Notes: generated by a model not told the origin, from the sequence alone. Shown: positions 1 through 8,300, counted from the stretch's first letter. The stretch: 42,724 nucleotides of DNA from Vulcanimicrobiota bacterium (GCA_903970555.1 CAJCJD010000080.1:1-42724), one strand, 5' to 3'. Translations and numbers: made by a program.

Positions 1-64
1 AATGCAGTCTGGCAACGTTCAACGCCGCAAGCACTGACACGCACGACGCTACACAGAGGACAAC

Positions 65-163
65 ATGATGACCAGCGAAAGCCTGAAAGCTCAAGGCAAG
101 AGCATCAAGCGGGCGGCGTTGACGGGAAGTCTCTTACGGAATTTGTTAGGTACCATTTTTTGA
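65..163 (+). CDS. Short ORF, possible gene remnant (32 aa)
   Basis: An ATG lies five bases after a good Shine-Dalgarno (AGAGGA at 55-60) and opens a 32-residue frame ending in TGA. The peptide begins MMTSESLKAQGKSIKRAA and finishes with a hydrophobic stretch (LLRNLLGTIF). It is not a family I recognise. The strong ribosome site next to such a short frame suggests either a genuine small protein or the 5' stub of a longer gene cut off where the AT-rich sequence starts (about 160). It ends only 9 bases before the 3' end of the opposing gene. Expression is unproven. Confidence 0.3.
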   Translation: MMTSESLKAQGKSIKRAALTGSLLRNLLGTIF

Positions 164-172
164 AAACTGTTT

Positions 173-673
173 TTAAATGGAAAGCCACAGAAATAGCACC
201 CTTGGACCGCCCAAAAAAAACCAAAAAAGCAGACCACAGATGCTCGCGACGATTTGAGAAGAAAAGAGTTGGAGAGACGGCCACTCCTCCAATTGACCGT
301 TTACTGTGTACCAAAAATTGCCCGCCTTTTTTTGCAGATGATTGCCGTCTTGAAACTGCCAGTCGCCTGGGGAGACCCAGCCTTCAATAACATCCTTTTC
401 GCCAGACGTACGCTCAACGACGTAAACATTGTCGCAGCGGTTGTTGAGAGGCTGCTCGCACTCCTGATGCTGCGAAATGATTACGAAATCTCCGGATGTG
501 CTCCAAAAATCAACTATGTACCAGATGCTGGTACATAAGAAAATCAGACTTAAAACTAATACGAGAGCCAAGGGCGCGAACGTATAAGGTCGAAGAGGAG
601 TTTGAAGCACGAATAGATCCCCCCGATGATACCTAACTAATGAATATACGGACCCGTGGGTCCGGTTATACAT
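173..673 (-). CDS. Hypothetical membrane protein, two TM helices
   Basis: The protein has about 166 residues from the ATG at 673. The open frame continues upstream to 952, but that part has the composition of non-coding DNA, so the internal ATG is preferred; no clear ribosome site supports either choice. A first hydrophobic segment lies near residues 30-55 (LALVLVLSLIFLCTSIWYIV). A polar domain of about 70 residues follows, with two cysteines and several tryptophans. A second hydrophobic segment ends the chain (GLLFWFFLGG). This fits a membrane protein with a soluble loop between two helices. The gene is richer in A and T than its neighbours, suggesting acquisition by transfer. I cannot assign a family or a function. 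Confidence 0.55.
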   Translation of the reverse strand: MYNRTHGSVYSLVRYHRGDLFVLQTPLRPYTFAPLALVLVLSLIFLCTSIWYIVDFWSTSGDFVIISQHQECEQPLNNRCDNVYVVERTSGEKDVIEGWVSPGDWQFQDGNHLQKKAGNFWYTVNGQLEEWPSLQLFSSQIVASICGLLFWFFLGGPRVLFLWLSI

Positions 674-1086
674 CTTGCGCAACGCACCACGAATGGTTAA
701 GCAACCCCATGTTTTACAAACGACTTCGCCGCGTTCGGTCCTGCTATTCGGCTGCAGTATAGCCGGACCCAGCAGACGCGCGAATTTCGCTATCTTGACG
801 CTATTCCCACCAGCTGGAGTGACCGTTAGAGGGTGAACTGCCCGGTACCCCCACGTCACCTGGATCAGGTGTCCGCGCGCTGCCGCCGGCGCCATCGTCG
901 TTGAAGATTCCGAGCGCAGAACGACCGCTATCGGGCGACCCGACTGATTCACCGACTGGCTCTTGTTGGCCGGTCAGCGACCTTTGGTTAGAGGGCGCCG
1001 ACTGGTCGGTTGGCGGCTCTTTCCCGGTGGTCGCTTGTCGACCCGAAGCGGACGCTACTCAACGCTCTTGAACCAAAGGGATTCTC
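674..1086. other. Intergenic stretch without a recognised gene
   Basis: About 410 bases between the divergent membrane-protein gene and the small plus-strand gene. It contains loosely repeated CCGACTG and GTTAGAGGG words (around 820-1010) but no perfect hairpin or convincing promoter. I see no coding sequence I would defend here. Confidence 0.4.
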
Positions 1087-1437
1087 ATGGGTAGGCCACC
1101 GCTGAACGAGGAAGAGCAAGAGGCTCGGCAACAGTTGGCTTATCTGTTGCGCTTAGTGCTGAGTGGCCGTTGCTCCTACCTAGAGGCGGCGCCGCGGGTC
1201 GTCCATCTGCGCAGTCGGGTGGGAGGCGTTGGCGATTTCGACGATGACTTCAGGGCATTTGTTGGGATTATTTCCGAAACCGATCACTTACCCACACGGG
1301 CGACGAGATACCTTTGGGCGGAACATGCGATCCAGGCTCTTGAGCCCGAGATCGCGAAGCTGGAGGCGTGGGCGGCTGGCCTTGCAAGAGGTTCGTGCGA
1401 GGCTCTACTGACTCGTTTTGCCGAAACAGGTGCCTAG
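1087..1437 (+). CDS. Hypothetical protein (116 aa)
   Basis: A 116-residue soluble protein, helical in appearance, with no signal peptide or membrane segment. An acidic N-terminus (LNEEEQEARQQL) is followed by a Leu/Arg-rich helix, then a segment reading DDDFRAFVGIISETDHLP and a Trp- and Glu-rich C-terminal helix. The layout (helix, conserved F-x-x-I-x-E-T-x-x-L-P, then W-x-x-x-x-I) recalls small DUF2489-like proteins, but this is only a resemblance from memory. The ATG follows a weak purine-rich region (AAAGGGATTCTC). It stands alone, flanked by gene-poor accessory DNA. Coding looks likely; the function is unknown. Confidence 0.6.
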   Translation: MGRPPLNEEEQEARQQLAYLLRLVLSGRCSYLEAAPRVVHLRSRVGGVGDFDDDFRAFVGIISETDHLPTRATRYLWAEHAIQALEPEIAKLEAWAAGLARGSCEALLTRFAETGA

Positions 1438-1581
1438 GGAGAGGCTCGCTTTCGACCAACGCGGTCACTTCTTGTCTGCAGGCAGTAATCAGCCTCGGCA
1501 ATATGACTGAGCCTTCGCGTTAAACGTCCAAACGGCTGAGGTCTGCCGTCGTATGACCGTGTCTTCACTTTGATGAAAAAG

Positions 1582-1811
1582 TGACCACCAGTGGTCATTG
1601 CGACCCTTTACGTCCATTTCACGGCTCATCTCAGGCCGAAAAGCCAGAACGTAAAGCAAAGAAAAAACCTAAATTCAATGTGATACGGCAAGACGGCAAC
1701 TTGGCAGGGCCTATGCATTCCCCCTTTCGACCCCAGAAGCGCAGGGTCGGTAAGGGAAGCGATTAAAGAAAAGGGAACCGATTGACGAAAAAGGGAAATG
1801 GTTTCCGGCAC
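1582..1811. mobile_element. Probable relic of an insertion-sequence end (IS21-like)
   Basis: Two structures lie in a gene-free stretch (1438-1961). First, a perfect inverted repeat TGACCAC-CA-GTGGTCA occupies 1582-1597, a kind of motif I associate with termini of IS21-type elements. Second, the word AAGGGAA recurs at 1752, 1771 and 1791, each time inside a longer imperfect repeat (AAGGGAA-N-CGATT-N-A in the first two) with a 19-20 base period. Multiple short direct repeats inside the end are typical of IS21-family transposase binding sites. No istA or istB coding sequence remains nearby, so this would be a leftover end. The family assignment is from memory and uncertain. Confidence 0.35.
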
Positions 1812-1961
1812 CCGACATCAGTAGATCGTTAAGGATCAGGCGGTTGCGGAATCCCAGATCTGCCGTTAAATTAAGATTAATCTAAGCGTCTTCATGAGCC
1901 TGTAGAATAAAGCCTCGTAAAAAATTTAGAAATTTAACCTAACTAGCTGTTTTAGAAGAAC

Positions 1962-2420
1962 ATGACCATCCTGACCCTCACTCTTCTTGTCGCACTACTC
2001 GCCCTGGCGGCGGTTGCGGTGAAGCGTGTGCCGGCAGGACAGGTTCACAGCCTCTATCGCCACGGCAAGCCGGTACGCCTGTTGCAGCCGGGTACGCACG
2101 TGGTGTTGCCCTTGCTGGATCGCGTTGGACATCGCATCGATCTGGGTGGCCGCACGCTGCGCTTCGATGCCTCAATGGCCGAAACGCATCCGATGCACGG
2201 CACGGTTTACTGGCAGGTGCTTGAGCCCGAGCGCGCGGACGCCGTGATCGAACAGGCCGACCAGCTGATTCGCACTGGTGTCATCGATGCGCTGCACGCC
2301 GAAGCGCAAGCGGATCAGGAAGAGCGCCGTGAAGTGGCCGCGCGCCTGAAGCGCAGCCTCAACAAGCACCTACGCGAACGCGGTGTGATGGTGACCCGCG
2401 TGGAGTTGGAAGCCGCCTAA
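1962..2420 (+). CDS. Short SPFH/band-7-like membrane protein
   Basis: A 152-residue protein with one N-terminal membrane helix (residues 1-20, TILTLTLLVALLALAAVAV). After it comes the start of an SPFH (stomatin/prohibitin) fold: VPAGQVHSLYRHGKPVRLLQPGTHVVLP-type sequence, with the usual basic G-x-x-x-R-x-L-x-P-G-x-H element. The C-terminal 50 residues are a charged helix rich in Glu, Gln and Arg. Full SPFH proteins exceed 250 residues, so this is a compact form. It is the first gene of a plus-strand run and has its own AT-rich upstream region. SPFH proteins organise membrane microdomains; the role of this one is unknown. The start follows AGAAGAAC. Confidence 0.7.
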   Translation: MTILTLTLLVALLALAAVAVKRVPAGQVHSLYRHGKPVRLLQPGTHVVLPLLDRVGHRIDLGGRTLRFDASMAETHPMHGTVYWQVLEPERADAVIEQADQLIRTGVIDALHAEAQADQEERREVAARLKRSLNKHLRERGVMVTRVELEAA

Positions 2421-2484
2421 TTCAAAGGAAATACTGGCCAGGTCGCCCGAAGAAGCACCGGCACAGGGGAATCCTGAAAGTATC

Positions 2485-2510
2485 GACCCGCTACGGCGGG
2501 TCTTCTTTTG
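2485..2510 (+). terminator. Rho-independent terminator
   Basis: GACCCGC-TACG-GCGGGTC forms a perfect seven-pair stem with a four-base loop and is followed by TTCTTTT. It closes the transcript of the SPFH-like gene, upstream of rsmG. Confidence 0.8.
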
Positions 2511-2580
2511 TCGGGTCCAGCGCTGGCGTCTGAGGCATTGGGCCCGGATACTGACCGACCTTCTTGTCCACGGAACGCCG

Positions 2581-3219
2581 ATGACCACCCGCGCCGCCCT
2601 GCAAACCAAGCTTGAACAGGGCATCGATGCGCTGGGTCTGCAGTTGCCTGCCGATGCGGTCACGCGCCTGCTCGATTACCTGGCGTTGCTGGAGCGCTGG
2701 AACGCGGCCTATAACCTCACCGCCATCCGCGATCCGGCGGAGATGGTTACCCGCCATCTGCTCGACGCGCTGGCGATCCTGCCGTACGTGCAGGGCGAAA
2801 CGCTGGCCGACCTGGGCACCGGCCCCGGTCTTCCGGGCATTCCGCTGGCCATCGCCGCACCCGGTCGCCAGGTGCTTTTGGTCGATTCCAACGGCAAAAA
2901 GGTGCGCTTTCTGCGCGAAGCGATCCGAGCCTTGAAGCTGGAAGGCGTGCGTGCGGTGCAATCGCGGGTGGAAGATGTGGAAGGCCAGTTCGACTGCATC
3001 ACCGCGCGCGCCTTTGCCAGCCTTGCCGACATGCTGGGCTGGGGTGGTCACCTGCTGGCGCCGCAAGGAATCTGGCTGGCAATGAAGGGTAAGGCGCCGG
3101 ATGAAGAACTTCCCGGCGTACCGTCTGCCTTCGAAGTTCGTGCGATTCACACCTTAGCTGTGCCCGGTTTGGAGGCGGCCGAGCGTCATCTCGTCGTGCT
3201 CGGACGGGCAGGCTGCTAA
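2581..3219 (+). CDS. rsmG: 16S rRNA (guanine(527)-N7)-methyltransferase RsmG
   Basis: RsmG (GidB) transfers a methyl group from S-adenosylmethionine to N7 of G527 in 16S rRNA. The 212 residues match the family's usual length. The N-terminal helical region carries the signature LLDYLALLERWNAAYNLTAI (about 51-70), followed by RHLLDALAILP. The SAM-binding loop is LADLGTGPGLPGIPLAIA (about 79-96), and the acidic residue ending the second strand is in LLVDSNGKKVRFL. The motif FDCITARAFASL follows. Directly downstream lie parA and parB, the common rsmG-parA-parB chromosomal order. No mnmG is visible upstream within the window. Confidence 0.95.
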   Translation: MTTRAALQTKLEQGIDALGLQLPADAVTRLLDYLALLERWNAAYNLTAIRDPAEMVTRHLLDALAILPYVQGETLADLGTGPGLPGIPLAIAAPGRQVLLVDSNGKKVRFLREAIRALKLEGVRAVQSRVEDVEGQFDCITARAFASLADMLGWGGHLLAPQGIWLAMKGKAPDEELPGVPSAFEVRAIHTLAVPGLEAAERHLVVLGRAGC

Positions 3220-3259
3220 TCTAGCCGTCCTTTCGAACACGCACGGTACCGGACGAGAC

Positions 3260-4111
3260 ATGGCCCGTATCATCGCTGTCGCCAACCAGAAGGGTGGCGT
3301 CGGCAAAACCACGACTGCTGTCAACCTCGCTGCGGCCCTAGCCGCGGCGAAGCGCAAAGTGCTGCTGGTCGATCTCGATCCGCAGGGCAACGCGACCATG
3401 GCGTCGGGCGTGGACAAGCACGAGGCCACGCCCAACGGCTGCGAAGTGTTGCTGGGTGAAGCGGCGATCGAGCAAACCATCGTCAGCACCGAAGCGCACT
3501 ACGATCTGTTGCCTGGCAACGGCGATCTCACTGCCGCCGAACTCAAGCTGATGGACGCGCTGGCGCGCGAAAACCGGCTGAAGGAACAACTTGCGAAAGT
3601 TACCGGCAAGTACGACACCATCCTGATCGATTGTCCGCCGACGCTGCACTTGCTTACCGTCAACGCGCTCACCGCCGCGAACAGTTTGCTGATTCCCGTG
3701 CAGTGCGAGTACTTCGCGTTGGAAGGTCTTTCCAGTTTGCTCGACACGGTCAAAGCCGTGCGCCAGCATCTGAATCCGCAGCTGGAAATCGAAGGCCTGC
3801 TGCGCACCATGTACGACGTGCGCAACAACCTCGGCAACGAAGTGTCCGCACAGCTCACCCAACATTTCGGCGACAAGGTGTTGCGCTCGATCATCCCGCG
3901 CAACGTGCGCCTGGCCGAAGCGCCAAGCCACGGCCAGCCGATCCATCTTTACGACCGCAGCTCGCGCGGCGCCATCGCCTACATCGGGCTCGCTGGCGAA
4001 ATCATTCGCCGCGAACGCGGCTCGCAAGCCGCGGTGGCCGCACTGCACGCGATGCACGGCGACAGTCCCGAGGAATCCGTGGAAGCCTCGGCACATCTTG
4101 ATCAGGAGTAA
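3260..4111 (+). CDS. parA: Chromosome partitioning ATPase ParA (Soj)
   Basis: A 283-residue ParA-type ATPase that works with ParB and parS to segregate the chromosome origin. The deviant Walker A box with the signature lysine is KGGVGKTTTAVNLAAAL (about 11-27). Walker A' is DLDPQGNAT, and the Walker B region is DTILIDCPPTL. There is no N-terminal DNA-binding extension, as expected for chromosomal (type Ib-like) ParA. The ATG lies 40 bases after rsmG, and the stop is 2 bases before the parB ATG, so parA and parB are surely co-transcribed. The C-terminal 25 residues are less conserved. Confidence 0.95.
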   Translation: MARIIAVANQKGGVGKTTTAVNLAAALAAAKRKVLLVDLDPQGNATMASGVDKHEATPNGCEVLLGEAAIEQTIVSTEAHYDLLPGNGDLTAAELKLMDALARENRLKEQLAKVTGKYDTILIDCPPTLHLLTVNALTAANSLLIPVQCEYFALEGLSSLLDTVKAVRQHLNPQLEIEGLLRTMYDVRNNLGNEVSAQLTQHFGDKVLRSIIPRNVRLAEAPSHGQPIHLYDRSSRGAIAYIGLAGEIIRRERGSQAAVAALHAMHGDSPEESVEASAHLDQE

Positions 4112-4113
4112 GC

Positions 4114-4983
4114 ATGGCAGCCCCGAAAAAACGTGGACTTGGACGCGGGCTTGACGCCCTGCTCGGTGGCGGCGATAGCGGCACTCCCTCGGTGATCGAA
4201 CAGGAAGGCGAGCTGCGCTCGCTGCCGATCCAATACATCCAACCCGGCAAATACCAGCCGCGCCGCCACTGGAACGATGAAGCGCTGGACGAACTGGCCG
4301 CTTCGATCAAGGCGCAGGGTCTGATCCAGCCGGTGGTGGTTCGTGCCATCGGCAAGAACAGCTACGAGTTGATCGCCGGCGAACGTCGCTGGCGTGCGGC
4401 GCAACGCGCACAGATGAGTGAAATCCCGGCGCTCGTGAAAGATGTGCCCGAAATCGCCGTGCCGGCGATGGCGCTGATCGAAAACATCCAGCGCCAGGAT
4501 CTCACACCGCTGGAGGAAGCCGATGCCGTCAAGCGCCTGATTGACGACTTCGACCTCACCCACCAGCAAGCCGCCGACGCGGTGGGCCGCTCGCGCGCCG
4601 CCGTGTCCAACATGTTGCGTCTGATCGACCTGCCGGCTTCCATCAAGCGCCTGCTCGACGACGGCAAGTTGGAAATGGGCCACGCCCGTTGCCTGTTGAC
4701 GCTGCCGGAACGCGATGCCGAAGCGCTGGCGCTGGAAGCCGCGCGCAGCAACTGGAGCGTGCGCGAACTCGAAGACGCCGCGCGCAAGGCGCAGACCGCG
4801 CCCAAAGGCAAAGCCAAGAGCGCACCGCCCCGCGACCCGAATATCGACGCGCTGGAGCGCGAACTGGCCGAACGCTTCGCCACCAAGGTGGAAGTGGCGC
4901 ACGGCCGCGGCGGGCGCGGCAAGCTGGTGATCCATTACCACAGCAACGATGAGCTGGAAGGGATTCTGGGCAAGATGCGCTAA
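4114..4983 (+). CDS. parB: Chromosome partitioning protein ParB (Spo0J)
   Basis: A 289-residue ParB that binds parS and forms CTP-dependent clamps on DNA. The N-terminal ParA-contacting peptide is KKRGLGRGLDALLGG (about 5-19). The ParB/sulfiredoxin domain includes LIQPVVVRAI and the CTP/DNA-contacting arginine patch GERRWRAAQRA (about 90-100), then ENIQRQDLTPLEEA. The helix-turn-helix reads THQQAADAVGRSRAAVSNML. A Lys/Pro-rich linker leads to a C-terminal dimerisation segment. I did not find a parS-like site (TGTTTCACGTGAAACA type) in the window. The gene is followed by a long hairpin. Confidence 0.95.
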   Translation: MAAPKKRGLGRGLDALLGGGDSGTPSVIEQEGELRSLPIQYIQPGKYQPRRHWNDEALDELAASIKAQGLIQPVVVRAIGKNSYELIAGERRWRAAQRAQMSEIPALVKDVPEIAVPAMALIENIQRQDLTPLEEADAVKRLIDDFDLTHQQAADAVGRSRAAVSNMLRLIDLPASIKRLLDDGKLEMGHARCLLTLPERDAEALALEAARSNWSVRELEDAARKAQTAPKGKAKSAPPRDPNIDALERELAERFATKVEVAHGRGGRGKLVIHYHSNDELEGILGKMR

Positions 4984-4989
4984 CGCGCC

Positions 4990-5029
4990 TTTGCTCGTCA
5001 TTCCGGCCTTCGCTGAGATGACGAGCAAA
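4990..5029. repeat. Long hairpin / degenerate REP after parB
   Basis: TTTGCTCGTCAT (4990-5001) pairs perfectly with ATGACGAGCAAA (5018-5029) across a 16-base loop. The loop side contains GTCATTCCGGC, the core of the palindrome seen intact at 16308-16337, so this may be a decayed member of the same REP family. It can also act as the parB transcript end, although there is no T-run. Confidence 0.55.
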
Positions 5030-5110
5030 AAGACTGCCGTTCAAATTCCCGTCTTTACACGCAGTTAGAATCGCCGCCACACCGCTTCTGCAAGACTTAA
5101 GGCCAGTCCC

Positions 5111-5827
5111 ATGCCGCAACTTTCCGTCGTCGTGCCCGTCTTCAACGAACGCGACAACATCCCGCCCCTGCTGGCGGAAATCGCTGCTGCGCTGCGCGGC
5201 AAGGTGGCGTTCGAAATCGTCTATGTCGACGACGATTCCAGCGACGATAGCCGCGCGGTCTTGAACGCACAGAAAGCCACCTATCCAGAATTGCGCGTGC
5301 TGCACCACGTCAGCCGCAGCGGGCAAAGCACGGCTGTGTGGAATGGCGTGTATGCAGCGCGTTCGCCGTGGGTCGCCACGCTGGACGGCGATGGGCAGAA
5401 CGACCCGGCCGATATTCCCAAATTGCTCGCCGCGCGCGATGCGGCCGATGCGGATATCAAACTCTTCGCCGGCTGGCGCACCACGCGCCGCGACAGCTTC
5501 AACAAGCGCATTTCTTCCAAGGTCGCCAACGCGGTGCGTTCGCGCATGCTGCGCGATAACACGCCGGACACCGGCTGCGGCCTCAAGCTGTTCGAGCGCG
5601 ATGTCTTCCTGCGTCTGCCGTATTTCGATCACATGCACCGCTATCTGCCGGCGCTGGTCAAACGCGCGGGTTTCCGCAGCCAGAGCGTGCCGGTCGGACA
5701 TCGCCCGCGTACCGCTGGTACTTCCAAGTACGGCATGCTCGATCGCCTATGGGTGGGCGTAGCCGACTTGCGCGGCGTGGCGTGGCTGATGCGTCGCGCC
5801 AAGGTCACGCGCGTCGAAGAAAGCTGA
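5111..5827 (+). CDS. Family 2 glycosyltransferase (DPM1-like)
   Basis: A 238-residue GT-A fold glycosyltransferase of family 2. The N-terminus LSVVVPVFNERDNIPPLLAE is the nucleotide-sugar binding strand. YVDDDSSDDS and the metal-binding LDGDGQNDPADI (about 95-106) are classical. TPDTGCGLKLFERDVF and the basic RPRTAGTSKYGM motif match dolichol/polyprenyl-phosphate sugar transferases such as DPM1 and ArnC. There are no C-terminal membrane helices, so it acts at the inner face of the membrane as a peripheral protein, as DPM1 does. The sugar and the acceptor cannot be read from the sequence. Confidence 0.85.
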   Translation: MPQLSVVVPVFNERDNIPPLLAEIAAALRGKVAFEIVYVDDDSSDDSRAVLNAQKATYPELRVLHHVSRSGQSTAVWNGVYAARSPWVATLDGDGQNDPADIPKLLAARDAADADIKLFAGWRTTRRDSFNKRISSKVANAVRSRMLRDNTPDTGCGLKLFERDVFLRLPYFDHMHRYLPALVKRAGFRSQSVPVGHRPRTAGTSKYGMLDRLWVGVADLRGVAWLMRRAKVTRVEES

Positions 5828-5896
5828 TCGGCATCACGCCAGCTAGATGGCCGCGGCGTATGCTTAAGTGTCGTGATCCCTTAAGGGAGGCCGCGA

Positions 5897-6265
5897 GTGA
5901 GCATCGTCGTCAAACGCATCTACGAACCGGCCAGCAAGACCGATGGTTATCGCGTGCTGGTCGATCGACTTTGGCCGCGCGGCGTGAAGAAGGAAGACGC
6001 CGCGCTCGATGTCTGGGCCAAAGAGTTGGCACCCTCGACCGCGCTACGTAACTGGTTTGGGCACGATCCGGCGCGCTGGGAAGGTTTCCGTCACCGATAT
6101 GCGGGCGAGCTGGATGAGCTCGCCTCTTTCTGGCGGCCGTTGGTCGTGCATGCCGAACGGCACCGCGTCACGCTGCTGTATGGCGCGCGCGATGAGGAGC
6201 ACAACCAGGCCTTGGCGCTGAAGATGTATCTGGACAATTGGATCAAGGCGAACGGATTGCCTTAA
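5897..6265 (+). CDS. DUF488 family protein (YeaO-like)
   Basis: A 122-residue DUF488 protein. It shows the family signature near the start (RIYEPASKTDGYRVLVDRLWPRG, about residues 7-29), then WAKELAPSTALRNWFGHDP and the C-terminal LLYGARDEEHNQALAL. The biochemical role of the family is not established. The start is GTG at 5897, chosen because GGGAGG lies seven bases upstream and the conserved region begins right after it. It converges with the lipase gene: the two stop codons overlap (TAA at 6263-6265 and its opposite at 6262-6264). Confidence 0.85.
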   Translation: MSIVVKRIYEPASKTDGYRVLVDRLWPRGVKKEDAALDVWAKELAPSTALRNWFGHDPARWEGFRHRYAGELDELASFWRPLVVHAERHRVTLLYGARDEEHNQALALKMYLDNWIKANGLP

Positions 6266-7209
6266 CGCGGCCCTGGATTCCACGACTCCAATGCAGCGCG
6301 CATGCGTTCGCGGCCCAACTCGATCAATTCGCGCGCGCGATAAAACTCGTACGCACTCGAAACATTTCGCGCCAGCTGCACCAGCAGATCCGGTTGATAC
6401 GCGGCCAGACGCAAGCGCGAGAGATTGGCCTGCATCAAATCCATCGACGAGTTGAGCAGGTCCAGCGCGCTACGCTCGTGGGTCTTCGTATCGGCAGCCT
6501 TCGTATCGCCGCCGCCGGGAAGCAACCGCCCCAGCAATCGGCCGATGCCACGTTTGGAGGGGGTTTCGCCGGCGGAAATCTCCACCGGCACGTTGTTTTC
6601 GGGGGGGCCGTCGATACTGACGGCAATCACGTAATCGGCAGCATCGCGGATCAAGGGCGTCACCGGCACGGGATTGAGCAGTGCGCCGTCCACCAGCAAT
6701 CGGCCGTCGATGTTATGCGGGCGGAAAAGCGTCGGTATCGCAATCGACGCGCGTATGGCATCGAAGAGCGAACCGCGCGTTAGCCACACTTCGCGCTCGC
6801 GTTCGATATCCGTGGCAACGGCGGTAAATGCGATCGGCAAATCTTCGATGCTGGTGTCGCCGAACAAATCGAGCATCGTGCCGATGATCTTTTCGCCCTT
6901 GATGAACCCACCGCCGGCAAACGAAAACGACCAATCCACCAGCTTCAGCACATCGAATTTATCGAGCGAGCAAACCCAGTCGCGATAGACATCAAGCTTG
7001 CCCATGGCGTGAACGCCGCCGATCAGTGCGCCCATCGAGCAACCGGCGATGGCGACTATCTGAAAACCTTGCGCCTCGAGTTCTTCGATGGCGCCGATAT
7101 GCGCCAGTCCCTTCGCGCCGCCAGCGCCAAGCGCTAGTGCTACGGTGGGCTTGCGAGAATTTTCCGTCGCGGCGACGACGTTTACGCGGGTATCGGTGTC
7201 AGCCATCAC
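6262..7209 (-). CDS. Patatin-like phospholipase (RssA/NTE type)
   Basis: A 315-residue patatin-fold serine hydrolase. The oxyanion motif is GAGGAKGLAHIGAIEEL (about 28-44), the nucleophile elbow is GCSMG (Ser near 61), and the dyad aspartate is in VDGALLNPVP (about 174-183). It has no signal peptide or membrane segment, so it is probably cytosolic or peripherally bound and acts on phospholipid acyl chains. The C-terminal part carries a variable Gly/Thr-rich linker and a helical end. It overlaps the DUF488 stop. The WYL regulator lies 35 bases upstream on the same strand, so the two may share a transcript. Confidence 0.88.
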   Translation of the reverse strand: MMADTDTRVNVVAATENSRKPTVALALGAGGAKGLAHIGAIEELEAQGFQIVAIAGCSMGALIGGVHAMGKLDVYRDWVCSLDKFDVLKLVDWSFSFAGGGFIKGEKIIGTMLDLFGDTSIEDLPIAFTAVATDIEREREVWLTRGSLFDAIRASIAIPTLFRPHNIDGRLLVDGALLNPVPVTPLIRDAADYVIAVSIDGPPENNVPVEISAGETPSKRGIGRLLGRLLPGGGDTKAADTKTHERSALDLLNSSMDLMQANLSRLRLAAYQPDLLVQLARNVSSAYEFYRARELIELGRERMRAALESWNPGPR

Positions 7210-7244
7210 CGATATGGTAGCGCGGGAGCCCGCGCGATGGAGAA

Positions 7245-8216
7245 CTACTGATACCCGCCCAGCGCCAGCTGCAGCATGATCTTCATTTCCTCGCGCAGCG
7301 GCAGCGGCGCCACGATCTCGGCATCGGGGCCGTACTTGAGCACATCCATCAGCAATTCGCGCGAGTTGGAATAGGGTAGCTGCAACTCGTAGCGCCCGTC
7401 GGAGAGCCAGTTGCCTTTCTGCTGCGAATGCCAGTGTTCATCGGCAACCCAGCGTGCGGCGTGCGCGGAAAAGCGAATCGTGGCCCACGCCTTGGGCTTG
7501 CCGGCGAAGATGCCGTAGCTGGAAGCGAGCAGGTCGTTGAGATCGTTTTCCGCCACGTCGACCGCCGCCGCTTCCAGCGTATGCGGATCGGTGATGCGAT
7601 CCACCGCGAAGCTGCGCAGCGCTTCGCGATCGTGATCCCACGCATCCAGGTACCAGTTGTCGCGATAGTGCGTCAGGCGTTGCGGTGACACGGTGCGCCG
7701 GTTTTCGCTGTTGGTGGTGCGTGCGCGGTACAGAAAACGCAGCTGGCGTCGATCCAGCACCGCACCGGCGGTGATGCGAAACGCTTGCTGATCGAGTTTG
7801 CGTTCGCCCCAGGGAATCACGCGAATGCGTTCAACCGGTAGCGCTTTGCCGCTGGCGCGATCCGACAGCAGATGTTCGATGCGTGCCTTGAACGGCGCGA
7901 GCGCGCCGGCCAGCACACCGGGGCCGCTGCGTCCGATCAGCTCGTTCAACGCCAGCAACGCGGCCAGTTCGTCCGATGTCAGCCACAAGCCGGGCAATTC
8001 GAAGCGCTGGCCTTCGGCAGCCTCGTAGCGGAATGCCGCGTGTTCGCCGCCGGCGCTCTCGATTGGCGCTCCCAACGCATCGCGCAGAAAGGCGATATCG
8101 CGATACAGCGTGGCTCGCGAGCATTCAAGCTCGTCCATCAGTCTGGGCAGCGGCACCGGGTAATGGGCCGACTTCAACAGACGGTGCAAGGTAAGAATGC
8201 GCTCGTAGCGATCCAT
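7245..8216 (-). CDS. WYL-domain transcriptional regulator (YafY-like)
   Basis: A 323-residue regulator with an N-terminal helix-turn-helix (residues 1-60; LMDELECSRATLYRDIAFL) and a WYL domain (about 150-240; RDNWYLDAWDHDREALRSFAVDRI region). A C-terminal WCX-type extension follows. WYL domains sense nucleic acids or small ligands in bacterial regulators, often linked to DNA damage or defence; the ligand here is unknown. It is read towards the patatin gene and is divergent from a membrane-protein gene whose start is only about 85 bases away, so a shared promoter region at 8217-8300 is likely. Confidence 0.88.
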   Translation of the reverse strand: MDRYERILTLHRLLKSAHYPVPLPRLMDELECSRATLYRDIAFLRDALGAPIESAGGEHAAFRYEAAEGQRFELPGLWLTSDELAALLALNELIGRSGPGVLAGALAPFKARIEHLLSDRASGKALPVERIRVIPWGERKLDQQAFRITAGAVLDRRQLRFLYRARTTNSENRRTVSPQRLTHYRDNWYLDAWDHDREALRSFAVDRITDPHTLEAAAVDVAENDLNDLLASSYGIFAGKPKAWATIRFSAHAARWVADEHWHSQQKGNWLSDGRYELQLPYSNSRELLMDVLKYGPDAEIVAPLPLREEMKIMLQLALGGYQ

Positions 8217-8300
8217 GTCGACGTTCGGCCAGAGGTTTTGTGTAGCATGAGCATGCTACGTGACGCCCGCAAGCGTGCGTGCGGACTTTCCCCGGTCCTC

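Noticed and set aside
674..952. N-terminal extension of the minus-strand membrane protein
   Set aside because: The frame is open but the extra 93 residues have random composition and no signal or domain; the internal ATG gives a more sensible protein.
640..1090. Integron attC or attI site
   Set aside because: Several GTTRRRY-like words exist (for example near 695 and 830), but no long imperfect palindrome or integrase gene accompanies them.
3000..5100. parS site near parAB
   Set aside because: No sequence close to TGTTTCACGTGAAACA was seen.
7872..8300. Long plus-strand extension of the membrane protein at 8301-9221
   Set aside because: It lies opposite the WYL regulator gene, which has clear domains; the extension is its shadow.
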